Assembly: GCA_963829575.1 (NCBI GenBank)
Contig: CAWHJF010000002.1
Coordinates: 62,001 to 126,000 of the forward strand
Direction: 5' to 3'
Source of the DNA: KACC-23026 sp963829575
Lineage (GTDB): Bacteria; Bacillota; Bacilli; Bacillales; Sporolactobacillaceae
DNA length: 64,000 bases
Every line of letters starts with the position of its first letter. Position 1 is the first letter of the stretch. This document shows, piece by piece, positions 52,408 to 61,206 of this stretch. The translations under genes and the position numbers were made by a program. Below the pieces are notes generated by a model. The model searched no databases and was not told the origin of the DNA. It saw nothing but the letters and a program-made list of their open reading frames with translations.

Positions 52408-52432
52408 GAGGCTCTCCCAGCGGGAGAGCCTC
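52408..52432. terminator. Bidirectional terminator before fer
   Basis: GAGGCTCTCC-CAGCG-GGAGAGCCTC lies between converging genes. The flanking T/A tracts are short. Confidence 0.65.
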
Positions 52433-52435
52433 ATT

Positions 52436-52687
52436 TCAATCACGATATTTATCTGGGTCGCCGCTAAAGGGATCTTCTGCTAATCGAATGGAATCGCTTG
52501 GACACCCTTCAAACGCATCCATCATATCCTCAATTAATTCTTCTGGGATTTCGAAATCACCATGGTTGTCATCTAATATTGAAAAGGCTAAGCCTTCTTC
52601 ATCGTAATCGAAAATTTCCGGAGCCGATGCGGCGCATGCCCCACATGCGATACAGGTCTGTTGGTCCACGATTGTAAACTTGGGCAT
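52436..52687 (-). CDS. fer: Ferredoxin [4Fe-4S]
   Basis: An 83-residue acidic electron carrier. The cluster cysteines are in CIACGACAASAPEIF, with a distal cysteine in FEGCPSDSI. This is the single-cluster Bacillus type, which supports reactions such as cytochrome P450 and desaturase reduction. An AGGAGG site precedes the ATG. It lies beside ypbB-recQ as in B. subtilis. Confidence 0.92.
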   Translation of the reverse strand: MPKFTIVDQQTCIACGACAASAPEIFDYDEEGLAFSILDDNHGDFEIPEELIEDMMDAFEGCPSDSIRLAEDPFSGDPDKYRD

Positions 52688-52746
52688 GAAACTCCTCCTT
52701 TATAGGTCCCTTTTATTTTAAACACCCTTTTACTAGATTTCAAGGA

Positions 52747-52905
52747 CATAAAGTAAACCGCCATTAAGTAGGGTCATACCCGCACCCTCTGAATGTTAGG
52801 TGCACTTATCGGACCTTCACGGTAACGGGTCTTCTATCTAAACTTATATTCAAACTTATATTGAAAAAAATTTGAGGCGGGGGTACTACTGCCTGTTAAG
52901 AAGGA
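52747..52905 (-). mobile_element. Non-autonomous palindromic element, copy 1
   Basis: The minus strand aligns along its length with the plus strand of 58611-58757. Shared landmarks are TTAAC(A/G)GGCAGTA, CCCCC(A/G)CCTCAAA, GGTCC, CACCTAACATTCAG versus CTCCTAACATTCAG, and ACTTTATG at the end. The central part has diverged. It has no coding capacity. The hairpin ends recall IS200/IS605-derived palindrome elements, but this is inference. Confidence 0.5.
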
Positions 52906-52967
52906 ATAAAAGTAAGGCGGAATTTGACGAAATTTGATAGAATTAAGGAAGATAAGGAGGGGACGGG

Positions 52968-54029
52968 ATGTATCGTCATTTCTTACTATTATCTTTAATT
53001 GAACGATTTAAAGGCGATCGATCGATTTCAGCTGTCTATCATTTACTAACCGGAAAGAAGACCTCCCAAACGATACAAGACGGCTTTACCTATCACGTTC
53101 ACCCTTTTTTTGGCGGGCTCCCCTCTCTTTCACGAGACGAGATCGACTCAGATTACCAATTATTTATTAGAAACCATTTAGTGAGTGAGACGGTGACAAC
53201 AGGTTCTCAAAGCTGTCAGCTCACCGAAGAGGGAAGGGTGGAACTGGCTCGTTATCAAGAAGTTTATGAATGGCCGGAGGGTCTGAACGGTTGGCGATTA
53301 GGGGCGATTAGTGCGCTCTTTTGGAATCGCCTCGCCCTTGTCATCCAAACCGTCTCTCATTTGATCTATGATCATCGGCAATTTGTAGCGATTACGAGTC
53401 ACCCTCCTATTCAGGAGTGGGTAAAAGGGTTTTTACTAAATGCCCGCATTCCACGTGGCGAACTAGCCGTTGGCCTATTAAAAGAGCTGTCTCTTTTGAT
53501 TGGGCAACGGCCCCCGCTTCAGCAAACGCTCCTCACCCATCGGTTAGCGGGCTTTCATAAAGAAGGTGTCACATTTGATCAGCTTGCTTATTATTTAGAA
53601 AAAGAAAAAGAAGAACTTTATCTAAACTTTAAGGCAGGGATCGAGGCGTGCGTCGCTTCGATCCAAGCGAGTTCGGCTACCTTTCCATTTACCTCTCAAC
53701 TCGTTGAACATGGGCAAGAAGAACGCGTTACCCAATCGGCTAAAGATACCTTGAAATGGTTGAAACAAGGGCTGAACGTTGAAATGATTGCCGATAGGCG
53801 TGGGTTGAAGGTGTCCACGATCCAAGATCATTTTGTTGAATTAGCGCGTTTTTACCCTGAACCCATTCGTGCTCAATGTCTTTCATTTGAGGTGGAAAAG
53901 GGGATTCAAGACGTCTTGCGCGCTCACCCAACACGCCGCTTATCTGAACTCAAAAAGCATCTTCCAGACACTGTGAGTTTTTTTCAAATTCGCTTAGCAC
54001 TCGTTTTTCAGGAGGAAGGCTATGGTTGA
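52968..54029 (+). CDS. ypbB: YpbB, helix-turn-helix protein
   Basis: A 353-residue soluble protein preceding recQ as in B. subtilis. The C-terminal part carries a helix-turn-helix (TLKWLKQGLNVEMIADRRGLKVSTIQDHFVELARF), similar to the module found in some RecQ C-termini. This suggests a RecQ accessory role in nucleic acid binding. Overlaps recQ by eight bases. Confidence 0.82.
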   Translation: MYRHFLLLSLIERFKGDRSISAVYHLLTGKKTSQTIQDGFTYHVHPFFGGLPSLSRDEIDSDYQLFIRNHLVSETVTTGSQSCQLTEEGRVELARYQEVYEWPEGLNGWRLGAISALFWNRLALVIQTVSHLIYDHRQFVAITSHPPIQEWVKGFLLNARIPRGELAVGLLKELSLLIGQRPPLQQTLLTHRLAGFHKEGVTFDQLAYYLEKEKEELYLNFKAGIEACVASIQASSATFPFTSQLVEHGQEERVTQSAKDTLKWLKQGLNVEMIADRRGLKVSTIQDHFVELARFYPEPIRAQCLSFEVEKGIQDVLRAHPTRRLSELKKHLPDTVSFFQIRLALVFQEEGYG

Positions 54030-55533
54030 TTTAGATCATTTTTTAAAAACAAAATTAGGGTTTGAATCGTTTCGTCCGGGACAAAAAGAAGTGATCCAGG
54101 ATGTTCTTTCTGGCCGAGATGTGTTTGCTAGACTTCCCACAGGCTCCGGTAAAACCTTGTGCTATCTTATAAGCGGCTGGTTAAAAGGCGGCCTAACGCT
54201 TATTGTGTCACCTTTACTTTCCCTTATGGAAGATCAGGTGAGACAAATGAAATGGTTTGGCGAAAAACAGGTTGCGGCGCTCAACAGTTTCTTATCTCCA
54301 GTAGAAAAACGACGTGTGCTGAACAATTTATCCTCGATTCGGTTTTTGTTTGCCTCACCTGAAATGCTGCAAATAAGTGGAATGGTCGACGCATTAAGGC
54401 TCAATGGGGTCAGCTTGCTGGTAGTAGATGAGGCCCATTGTATTTCTCAGTGGGGACATGATTTTCGGCCTGATTACTTAAGGCTTTCGAATTTAAAGCG
54501 AACCTTGGGCAATCCCCCATCCCTTGCCTTGACGGCAACCGCGGACAAACGAGTGATTGAAGATATTACCCGTCACCTTGAGCTTTCAGACTGTGCCTAT
54601 CATTTATACAGTGTGGATCGACCCAACATTGCGTTTAAAGTTGAGCAAATCACCTCCACCGTTGAGAAATATGACCGGTTAGTTCAACTTGTTCAATCTT
54701 TAGAAGGACCCGGACTGGTTTATTTCTCAAGCCGAGAAGCTACGGAACTCGCCAGTGACTTGGTCCGGCGGAAAACGGATGGGCAGATTCGAACGGCTTT
54801 TTATCACGCAGGCATGTCTGGAGAAGACAGGCTTTTTATTCAGAATCAATTTTTAAATGATCAATTGGATCTAGTGTGCAGTACAAATGCTTTTGGAATG
54901 GGATTAAATAAGTCTAATATTCGGTATGTGATTCATTTTCATTATCCACAGACGATGAATGCCTATGTCCAAGAAGTCGGGCGAGCGGGAAGAGATGGTG
55001 GAAAAAGTGTTGCGATTACGTTACTTGCCCCAGAAGACCATCAGCTCCCGGAGGCAATGATTGATCGCGATTTCCCAAAAGAGTTTGAAATGGAGCGTCT
55101 TTTTAAAGAAACGAAGCAATCGGGGTGGACAGCTCAAGCGCTCTATAAAGCCGTGATTAATTCTGGAGGTTCTGAGACGGCCGCGAGATTTACAAGTGAA
55201 CAATACGAGGGTCTTGATCCTGATTCGTTCGAGCGGAGTAAAGCGATTCTCATGAAGGAAGTTGAGAAACGCAAACGAGAGAAGCGCTCGAACCTTGGCA
55301 GTATGCGTCAATGGCTAATGTTAACTACCTGTCGCCGAGAGGCGCTTTTGAAAATGTACGATGAGACCTTGAAGCAAAAACCAACGACTTGCTGTGACCA
55401 CTGCGGGTTGAAATTAGAAGAGTATGAGCAGAAGGATGAATTAATGCGTCAAAAAATAAGACCAGAGATCATTGAACCTTGGGAAAAACGCTTGTCGGAG
55501 CTGCTATACAACCCATCGATTATCAAAGCATAA
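54022..55533 (+). CDS. recQ: ATP-dependent DNA helicase RecQ (RecS type)
   Basis: Superfamily 2 helicase: motif 0 GFESFRPGQKEVI, motif I LPTGSGKTLCY, motif II VVDEAHCISQWGHDFRPDY, motif III LALTATAD, motif V/VI FGMGLNKSNIRYVIHFHYPQ...QEVGRAGRDG. A zinc-binding segment (TTCRREALL...CCDHCG) ends the protein, and HRDC and winged-helix domains are absent. This matches the short RecS paralogue of B. subtilis (about 496 residues). Confidence 0.92.
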   Translation: MVDLDHFLKTKLGFESFRPGQKEVIQDVLSGRDVFARLPTGSGKTLCYLISGWLKGGLTLIVSPLLSLMEDQVRQMKWFGEKQVAALNSFLSPVEKRRVLNNLSSIRFLFASPEMLQISGMVDALRLNGVSLLVVDEAHCISQWGHDFRPDYLRLSNLKRTLGNPPSLALTATADKRVIEDITRHLELSDCAYHLYSVDRPNIAFKVEQITSTVEKYDRLVQLVQSLEGPGLVYFSSREATELASDLVRRKTDGQIRTAFYHAGMSGEDRLFIQNQFLNDQLDLVCSTNAFGMGLNKSNIRYVIHFHYPQTMNAYVQEVGRAGRDGGKSVAITLLAPEDHQLPEAMIDRDFPKEFEMERLFKETKQSGWTAQALYKAVINSGGSETAARFTSEQYEGLDPDSFERSKAILMKEVEKRKREKRSNLGSMRQWLMLTTCRREALLKMYDETLKQKPTTCCDHCGLKLEEYEQKDELMRQKIRPEIIEPWEKRLSELLYNPSIIKA

Positions 55534-55550
55534 GAAAAGGGGGATGGATT

Positions 55551-55895
55551 ATGAGCGAAGCACCGAATCAGGCTAGATCTGAGACGGGAGAGGAGTGGAC
55601 CACCTCTTTGCCACCGAGACGTGAGCGGCATAAGACGGATCGTCGTCGGCGCGATTCGTTAGATAAGCGGGAGCGTGCCACTTCGGCTTCCAATGACTCA
55701 ATATCCCGTTCTAATAAACGAAAGCTCTTAGCCTCTGAAGATTCGGATCTAATGGAAGAACCGAATGCAGATGTTTCCGAACGGAAGCATAAAAAAGCAG
55801 ACCGAAAAGGGTCCATAATTGTAGCCAATGTTATCTTTATTGGTTTTTTACTCCTTGTTGGCACTATCCTTTTTTATACAATAAAATATTACTAA
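55551..55895 (+). CDS. Tail-anchored charged protein, 114 aa
   Basis: A highly charged, Arg/Lys/Ser-rich cytoplasmic region of about 85 residues is followed by one C-terminal membrane helix (IIVANVIFIGFLLLVGTILFYTI). The ATG at 55551 follows AAAAGGGGGA. It lies where ypbD/ypbE stand in B. subtilis but has no LysM domain or CAAX-protease motif. It could be a short YpbE relative; no function proposed. Confidence 0.6.
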   Translation: MSEAPNQARSETGEEWTTSLPPRRERHKTDRRRRDSLDKRERATSASNDSISRSNKRKLLASEDSDLMEEPNADVSERKHKKADRKGSIIVANVIFIGFLLLVGTILFYTIKYY

Positions 55896-56084
55896 GTTAG
55901 TTTCCTTGTTAATAACTTTTATATATATACCTTAGAGCTATAATTTGGAAGGGTCAGTTCCCGAAGCCCTCGAAATGCGAGTCATTTTTCACCTGAATAA
56001 CGCTTGCAAGAAAATTTCTTTTTAAAAAGATGGCTGTCCTAATTTCATCTCTCCTTTCATAACGTGATAGTGGAGGGATGGATC

Positions 56085-56546
56085 GTGAATGACCTTATTA
56101 AACAATTAGACCAGTTAAAAGAAGAAGGCCAACTTTCAGAGGTCTCTTATGGTGTTCTAAAGCGGCTCGCCAAGAAACGAAAGAAAGAACGTTTTTGGTT
56201 TAAAATAAGAAATTTCAACAGTCTTATACTTGGTAGCTTATATTTGGTGGTCCTCATCTCATTAGGGCCCTCTTTAAAAGGGCAGTCCAATTACTACCAT
56301 GTCTTTGCAAACTGGCTCATTATATATTGGCATTTTCTCGTGGTTGCATGCCTTGTAATCGGGCACTTGGCTCTCACGATTACGTCATCTAAATACGATG
56401 AAGCAGATAAAAAATATGATCGAGTGCGTAAGGAAGTGGTTGACCGGACGGAGGACATATGGAATCAACATATCTCAGACCGCCTCATAAGGCCAACTGT
56501 CTTGCAATGGTTTGACAAAGAAGATGTGAACCTCTTTCATAAATAG
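56085..56546 (+). CDS. ypbF: DUF2663 membrane protein YpbF, 153 aa
   Basis: A basic N-terminal helix (LKRLAKKRKKERFWF) is followed by two membrane segments (SLILGSLYLVVLISLGPSL; WLIIYWHFLVVACLVIGHLAL). A C-terminal charged helix then has DKKYDRVRKEVVDRTEDIW. Matches B. subtilis YpbF in arrangement and neighbourhood; function unknown. A GTG at 56085 after TGGAGGGA is preferred over an earlier GTG that lies before that site. Confidence 0.75.
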   Translation: MNDLIKQLDQLKEEGQLSEVSYGVLKRLAKKRKKERFWFKIRNFNSLILGSLYLVVLISLGPSLKGQSNYYHVFANWLIIYWHFLVVACLVIGHLALTITSSKYDEADKKYDRVRKEVVDRTEDIWNQHISDRLIRPTVLQWFDKEDVNLFHK

Positions 56547-56567
56547 CTATGCAAACAAAAACGTTGA

Positions 56568-56592
56568 CCCACTCGACAATCGAATGGGCCAG
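56568..56592. terminator. Bidirectional terminator between ypbF and cotJC
   Basis: GACCCACTCG pairs imperfectly with CGAATGGGCC; converging genes on both sides. Confidence 0.5.
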
Positions 56593-56604
56593 CGATTTTC
56601 ACCA

Positions 56605-57174
56605 TTAAAAAATCTTTTTCCGATCTTGTTCTTCTTTGATCATTTCCACGGCTTCTCTGAATCGTTGGGAGTGAACAACTTCGCGTTCTCTTAAATAGGC
56701 CAAGGATTCATTTAAAAATGGGTCATCCGACATATTGATTAGCCATTGGTAAGTTGCGCGGGCTTTTTCTTCAGCCGCAATATCTTCATACAAGTCCGCA
56801 ATTGGGTCACCTTTAGCTTGAATATAAGTGGCGGTAAAGGGCTGACCGGCAGCGTTATGATAGAAGAGCGCACTGTCATGGTTCGCATAGTGGCCGCTTA
56901 ACCCCGCCTCTTTCATCTGCTCCGGCGTTGCATCTTTCGTTAATTTCACAACCATCGCTGCAATCATCTCTAAGTGAGCAAATTCTTCTGTTCCAATATC
57001 GGTTAGAAGCCCAATCACTTTATCCGGAATGGTATACCTTTGGTTTAAGTATCGAAGTGCTGCAGCGAGTTCGCCATCTGCCCCACCATATTGTTCAACT
57101 AAAAATTTAGCAAGCCTTGGATTACAGGTACTTACTTTTACCGGGTATTGCAGTTTTTTTTCATAGATCCACAA
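56605..57174 (-). CDS. cotJC: Spore coat protein CotJC (manganese catalase family)
   Basis: A 189-residue ferritin-like four-helix protein of the manganese catalase family. Metal ligands are recognisable in DIGTEEFAHLEMIAAMV and EEKARATYQWL / REREVVHSQRFREA. It is an inner spore coat component and interacts with CotJA. Third gene of the minus-strand cotJABC operon, 17 bases after cotJB. Confidence 0.93.
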   Translation of the reverse strand: MWIYEKKLQYPVKVSTCNPRLAKFLVEQYGGADGELAAALRYLNQRYTIPDKVIGLLTDIGTEEFAHLEMIAAMVVKLTKDATPEQMKEAGLSGHYANHDSALFYHNAAGQPFTATYIQAKGDPIADLYEDIAAEEKARATYQWLINMSDDPFLNESLAYLREREVVHSQRFREAVEMIKEEQDRKKIF

Positions 57175-57191
57175 AAGCGCTCACATCCTTT

Positions 57192-57458
57192 TTAGATTTG
57201 CCAAGGCCAAGGCGTGTCAACCCATGCCCAAGGATGTTTGGAATAACTATTGCCAAATCCTTGCATGGGACCAAATTTGCTTTCATAAGTCTGTTTAAGT
57301 TCTCGGGATTTCTTCGAATAGGTATTAAATTGTTTAAGAGCCTCTAAATCATCTGGGTGGGTATCCAGATAAAGATTTAATTCTACAATGACAAAGTCAA
57401 CGGCTTGAATTTCTTCCATGAGATCATAAAACTCTTGAGGTAAAGTGGAATTCGCCAT
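57192..57458 (-). CDS. cotJB: Spore coat protein CotJB
   Basis: An 88-residue protein with EFYDLMEEIQAVDFVIVELNLYLDTHPDDLEALKQFN, the signature of CotJB. It is required with CotJA and CotJC for their assembly into the coat. It lies between cotJA and cotJC with short gaps. Confidence 0.93.
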   Translation of the reverse strand: MANSTLPQEFYDLMEEIQAVDFVIVELNLYLDTHPDDLEALKQFNTYSKKSRELKQTYESKFGPMQGFGNSYSKHPWAWVDTPWPWQI

Positions 57459-57484
57459 AGATTATCCACTCCTTTCCAGTTAAT

Positions 57485-57706
57485 CTATTTTTCATATGGA
57501 TTGGTGTAAGGGCTATAGAGCGCTGGCCATAATGTGCCTTTCATGAGCGCTTCTTTTGTAGGATACTGATCAAGCCCTTTTGGTTGGAATCCTAAATAGA
57601 GATTGGGCGGTGTTTCATAAGTTTTAACTGGAATGGGGGGACACGGGTCAAACGGACTAATGTAAGGCTCATATGTTTTACGGTTCGTGTGGTCAGAAAG
57701 CATCAT
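57485..57706 (-). CDS. cotJA: Spore coat protein CotJA
   Basis: A 73-residue proline- and tyrosine-rich coat protein (PFDPCPPIPVKTYETPPNLYLGFQPKGL). First gene of the operon, with AGGAGG before its ATG. A mother-cell sigma-E promoter is expected upstream; I could not assign one with confidence. A palindrome, ATCGGTGACGTTACCGAT, lies at 57729-57746 just before the ribosome site. Confidence 0.92.
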   Translation of the reverse strand: MMLSDHTNRKTYEPYISPFDPCPPIPVKTYETPPNLYLGFQPKGLDQYPTKEALMKGTLWPALYSPYTNPYEK

Positions 57707-57929
57707 TGAACCTCCTTTTTCTCTAAAAATCGGTGACGTTACCGATCGTGTTTATCAGTTGGAGAGAGTGAACGCCTATTACGGTCATTATGTGTTATAT
57801 GAGCGCATAACTTGTCACATTCACACTTTCATTTAAATTTATCGTATTTAAAAGGAAATAATTGACTAAACGTAGAATAGAAGATTAAAGGACTTTTTAC
57901 AGAAAACTTAAAAAGGGGGATGGGTGGTT

Positions 57930-58565
57930 ATGTTTGTCAAAAGCTTGATGATTCCAAAGCATAAAGTGCATTCTGTTGAAAAAGGGACGTCGGTCGGGGA
58001 GGCCTTAACCTTTATGGAGCGTCATCAAATTGATGGTGTTCCAGTGTTAGAAGGGTCTCATTATTTGGGCCTTGTGACAAAATGGCTGATTTTTGAGTCA
58101 GGTTTTAAATCCGAACTTAAGAATCAAAGTTTTCTTGAAACGGTTACGGTTGAATCGGTCGCCATTAAAGTTAATCATACGATTGATGAGACGGCTGTCT
58201 TTGAGGAAACGGTTGTGGAGGTCAAAGATGTCCCGTTTGTTCCAGTAGTAGAGTCAACGGGTCAATTTTTAGGGATTGTCACCCGATATGATCTTATTGA
58301 ACAATTTCAAAGCGCATTTGGCATGTCACGTAATGGCATTCGAATCGCCTTTTCCTCTGTTGAAACAGAAGGACGGTTGGCGAGATTATCTAAAATCACG
58401 CGTGATTTTCACTTGAACATTATCTCTCTTGCAACCTTTGACGAGACGGATAAATTAGTGCGTCGAATTGTGATGAAAATTGAACCGACTCCTGAGCTTA
58501 AAAAATTCTTAAGCCGCTTGGAGAAAAATGGGTTTACCGTTTTAGATGTAAAAGAGACCGATTAA
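57930..58565 (+). CDS. CBS-pair protein with ACT-like C-terminus
   Basis: Two CBS domains (VEKGTSVGEALTFMERHQIDGVPVLEG and VEVKDVPFVPVVESTGQFLGIVTRYDL) are followed by a domain of about 65 residues resembling ACT (ITRDFHLNIISLATFDETDKLVRRIVMKI). The arrangement recalls AcuB, and it probably senses an adenine nucleotide. The ATG at 57930 follows GGGGGATGG. It stands alone between coat and ypbG genes. Confidence 0.72.
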   Translation: MFVKSLMIPKHKVHSVEKGTSVGEALTFMERHQIDGVPVLEGSHYLGLVTKWLIFESGFKSELKNQSFLETVTVESVAIKVNHTIDETAVFEETVVEVKDVPFVPVVESTGQFLGIVTRYDLIEQFQSAFGMSRNGIRIAFSSVETEGRLARLSKITRDFHLNIISLATFDETDKLVRRIVMKIEPTPELKKFLSRLEKNGFTVLDVKETD

Positions 58566-58610
58566 TTTGGTCCCGTGTCCCTAATTTTGTGAACGAATTA
58601 GTAAATCTTA

Positions 58611-58757
58611 TCCGCCTTAACGGGCAGTAATCCCCCACCTCAAAACTTTTGAACTAACAGTTTAGGTGGGGGATAAACTGCCTGTAAAGGTCCAAACAGT
58701 GCTCCTAACATTCAGTGGGGGAAGGTAGTACCCCTACTGAATGAAGGGGTACTTTAT
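58611..58757 (+). mobile_element. Non-autonomous palindromic element, copy 2
   Basis: CCCCCACCT and AGGTGGGGG form a 9-bp stem, extended outward by GGGCAGTAAT-like and AAACTGCC arms. A second hairpin, AGTACCCCT/AGGGGTACT, closes the right end. The whole unit aligns with the reverse complement of 52747-52905, and its left end with 23279-23304. Confidence 0.5.
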
Positions 58758-58807
58758 GAGAAACACTTTTTTTGACCCCTTCATACTGTGTGGTATGGAG
58801 GGGTCTT

Positions 58808-59185
58808 ATGCGCACATATGCTTGGTTTGTTATTGGATTGATCATCACTCACGAAAGTTTGTTAGTCATTGGGAAGACCTCAAATTTAACCGATGTGCTC
58901 TCCCATTTTGTTATGAGCCCAATCTTCTTTTTGCGTGTCTCACTCTTACTTTTTATCGGATTAATCATCGGTTCGATTGCCCTGAGCAACTGTGTGCTCT
59001 CGGTGCTGCAAAATGAATGGCGAACGCACCAACGAGTCATTTATGGTATGATTTACCTCGTAACCTTAATAAGTGGTTGGCTTTGGCTACTTAACACCTT
59101 ATTATGGGGTGGGTGTCTCATTATTTTCTTGACAGTCCTATTTTTACTATTAATCTTGAATGATTTTGGAAACGACGTTTATTAA
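58808..59185 (+). CDS. Unknown membrane protein, 125 aa
   Basis: Hydrophobic protein with three to four membrane segments (YAWFVIGLIITHESLLVI, FFLRVSLLLFIGLIIGSIALS, VIYGMIYLVTLISGWLWLL, GGCLIIFLTVLFLLLIL). The ATG at 58808 follows GGAGGGG. It precedes ypbG by 33 bases and may be co-transcribed with it. No family recognised. Confidence 0.6.
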   Translation: MRTYAWFVIGLIITHESLLVIGKTSNLTDVLSHFVMSPIFFLRVSLLLFIGLIIGSIALSNCVLSVLQNEWRTHQRVIYGMIYLVTLISGWLWLLNTLLWGGCLIIFLTVLFLLLILNDFGNDVY

Positions 59186-59218
59186 CCTGCTTTCTAGATC
59201 AATAAAGGTGGGGTTCAT

Positions 59219-60001
59219 TTGGCACTCATTACACTCGTGCATACATTTGAGTTTTTAGTTGGGTGTGGTGTTTTATTGTTCATATATATGGTTATTGAAG
59301 CTAAACAATCCAACATTTGGAAAATTGATCACGCTCTCTCCGAACTCACCCAGAATTTTGATGGATTTACTTTATATTTTGTTTCGGATGTTCATAGGAG
59401 ACGACTTTCCCAACGGATGCTAATGAGAATTGCGAGGGTGGATCTCGTTGTGATTGGTGGCGATTTAGTTGAACACAATGTCCCATTTGAGCGGATGGAT
59501 CAGAATCTTAAGCGTTTAAAAAAACTTGGTGTACCGATTGTATTCGTTTGGGGGAATCATGATCTTCAAGTCGATCCTTATCGGTTTCGTGCTACGTTAA
59601 AAGCAAATGACATTCAAATTTTGACCAATGATTCCTTATCCATAGAACGTGGCAGTGAGAGATTAAACATTATTGGGGTCCACGATGCGACGAATGATTT
59701 AGATTGTCTCGAGCTGGCTATTCATAATGCCAAAAGCGGTCCGAGAATTTTAGTCAGTCACAATCCGGATATTGTAGATAAAATTGCTTCGCGACACCGT
59801 ATTCCTTTAGTCATCAGTGGCCATACACACGGGGGACAAATCCGACTATTGGGATGGGGAATACGTGAAAAGGGCGGGATTAAAAAGAAGCCATTTGGCA
59901 CGCTAATCATTAGCAATGGTTACGGAACAACCCGGTATCCGCTTAGATTAGGAGCGCGTCCAAACACGATTTTGCTAAAGTTGAGATGCAACCAGGGGTG
60001 A
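59219..60001 (+). CDS. ypbG: Metallophosphoesterase YpbG
   Basis: A membrane-anchored calcineurin-like phosphoesterase. An N-terminal helix (FEFLVGCGVLLFIYMVIEA) is followed by the metal motifs YFVSDVH, VIGGDLVE, WGNHD, VSHNPD and SGHTHGGQ. The substrate is unknown. A TTG start lies behind AAAGGTGGGG. The ypbG-ypbH pair is as in B. subtilis. Confidence 0.85.
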   Translation: MALITLVHTFEFLVGCGVLLFIYMVIEAKQSNIWKIDHALSELTQNFDGFTLYFVSDVHRRRLSQRMLMRIARVDLVVIGGDLVEHNVPFERMDQNLKRLKKLGVPIVFVWGNHDLQVDPYRFRATLKANDIQILTNDSLSIERGSERLNIIGVHDATNDLDCLELAIHNAKSGPRILVSHNPDIVDKIASRHRIPLVISGHTHGGQIRLLGWGIREKGGIKKKPFGTLIISNGYGTTRYPLRLGARPNTILLKLRCNQG

Positions 60002-60155
60002 CGGTGGTTCGACCGCTTCAAACTTGTCCTTTTTGTTGGCGCGTTGTATACTACCTTAAGTTAAATATTGAAAAAGCTAAGGTGGTTTTGGGGAACACAT
60101 AAAAATGCGATGACATATAGTATAAAAAGCGTGATTGGTGGCAAGGAGGATTGAA

Positions 60156-60743
60156 ATGCGACTGGAACGGTTGAATGGTGATAAAATCAAGATATTCTTA
60201 ACATTTGATGATCTCCAAGAACGCGGATTATCAAAAGAAGATCTTTGGAGTAATCTGCCGAAGGTTCAGGAGCTGTTTCGTGAAATGATTATGGAAGCAG
60301 ATGATGAACTTGGGTTTCAGGCTGATGGTCCAATTGAGGTAGAGGTGTTTTCACTGCCAGCTCAGGGAATGGTGATCATTGTCTCTAAGAGTATGGAAAC
60401 AGATTTTGTCGACGAAGATGAAGATTTCATTGAGTTACAAGTGACGCTTGATGAAAGTGATGTCATTCTTTATCGGTTTAAAGATATAGAAGATGTGATT
60501 GCCTTTGCAATCAAAACATATGGTATGGGTGAGCGAGCAGGTCGACTGATTCATTATGACGATTCCTACTATCTTGAATTAATGGCAGAGGATCTTGTAA
60601 CAGCCAATGAAACACTTGTTGCAGTATTAGCTGAATTTGCGATGCCTTCAACACTCACGCATTATCGTCTAGCCGAGTATGGAAATACGATTCTACATGA
60701 ACAAGCGATTGAGCAGTTGACCATGCATTTTAAATCATTATAA
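60156..60743 (+). CDS. ypbH: MecA paralogue YpbH, ClpCP adaptor
   Basis: Adaptor protein of the MecA family that delivers substrates to ClpC-ClpP. The opening MRLERLNGDKIKIFLTFDDL and the GPIEVEVFSLPAQGMVIIVSK block match YpbH more than MecA. The linker is acidic (DFVDEDEDFIELQ) and the C-terminal ClpC-binding domain ends TLTHYRLAEYGNTIL. The ATG at 60156 is six bases after AAGGAGG; 195 residues. Confidence 0.9.
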   Translation: MRLERLNGDKIKIFLTFDDLQERGLSKEDLWSNLPKVQELFREMIMEADDELGFQADGPIEVEVFSLPAQGMVIIVSKSMETDFVDEDEDFIELQVTLDESDVILYRFKDIEDVIAFAIKTYGMGERAGRLIHYDDSYYLELMAEDLVTANETLVAVLAEFAMPSTLTHYRLAEYGNTILHEQAIEQLTMHFKSL

Positions 60744-61091
60744 ATTAACGAAATGATCAGGCTGGCCGTTAAAGAACAACTGTTCTTTTAGTGTCATGCC
60801 TTTTTTTGTAGAAGTAAAAGGCGTTTATCTAGAGCAATCGGTTTTGATCGTTTCTAACCGTCAATTTGAAATTTATGCTCGAAGCCGGTGCTTTATAACC
60901 TCTCGAACTTTCTTTTTTTATTTGTGTTTTAAAGTGCGGAAAGTGGGGTAGCTAATTGACAGACGGACTGTTTTAAAACAACTTTTAAAACAAGGAACGG
61001 GCGAGAATTGGGTATACTACTCATAGCATCTCTAAAATGTACCAAAACCCCGCTGAAAAAAAGATAACTTTTATAAAGTTTTAATAAATTA
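60744..61091. other. Intergenic region between ypbH and gudB
   Basis: AAAGAACA-ACT-GTTCTTT (about 60771-60788), then a T-rich stretch, may terminate ypbH. The remainder is AT-rich with no frame or known regulatory motif that I can support. Confidence 0.4.
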
Positions 61092-61120
61092 TTGAAATGT
61101 AAATATGAATTCACTATAGT
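61092..61120 (+). promoter_or_regulatory. Sigma-A promoter of glutamate dehydrogenase
   Basis: TTGAAA, 17 bases, TATAGT, about 85 bases before the gudB ATG. Confidence 0.6.
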
Positions 61121-61206
61121 GTAATGAGTGAATGCTTGTCCTTATTTTTTATATGAGTAGATGATAAATCGCTACAGACTTTTGAATGAAGTCATAGGAG
61201 GTAATT

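Noticed and set aside
58741..59016. 91-codon frame ahead of the 125-residue membrane protein
   Set aside because: It lacks a ribosome site, begins inside the palindromic element and competes with the better-supported frame at 58808.
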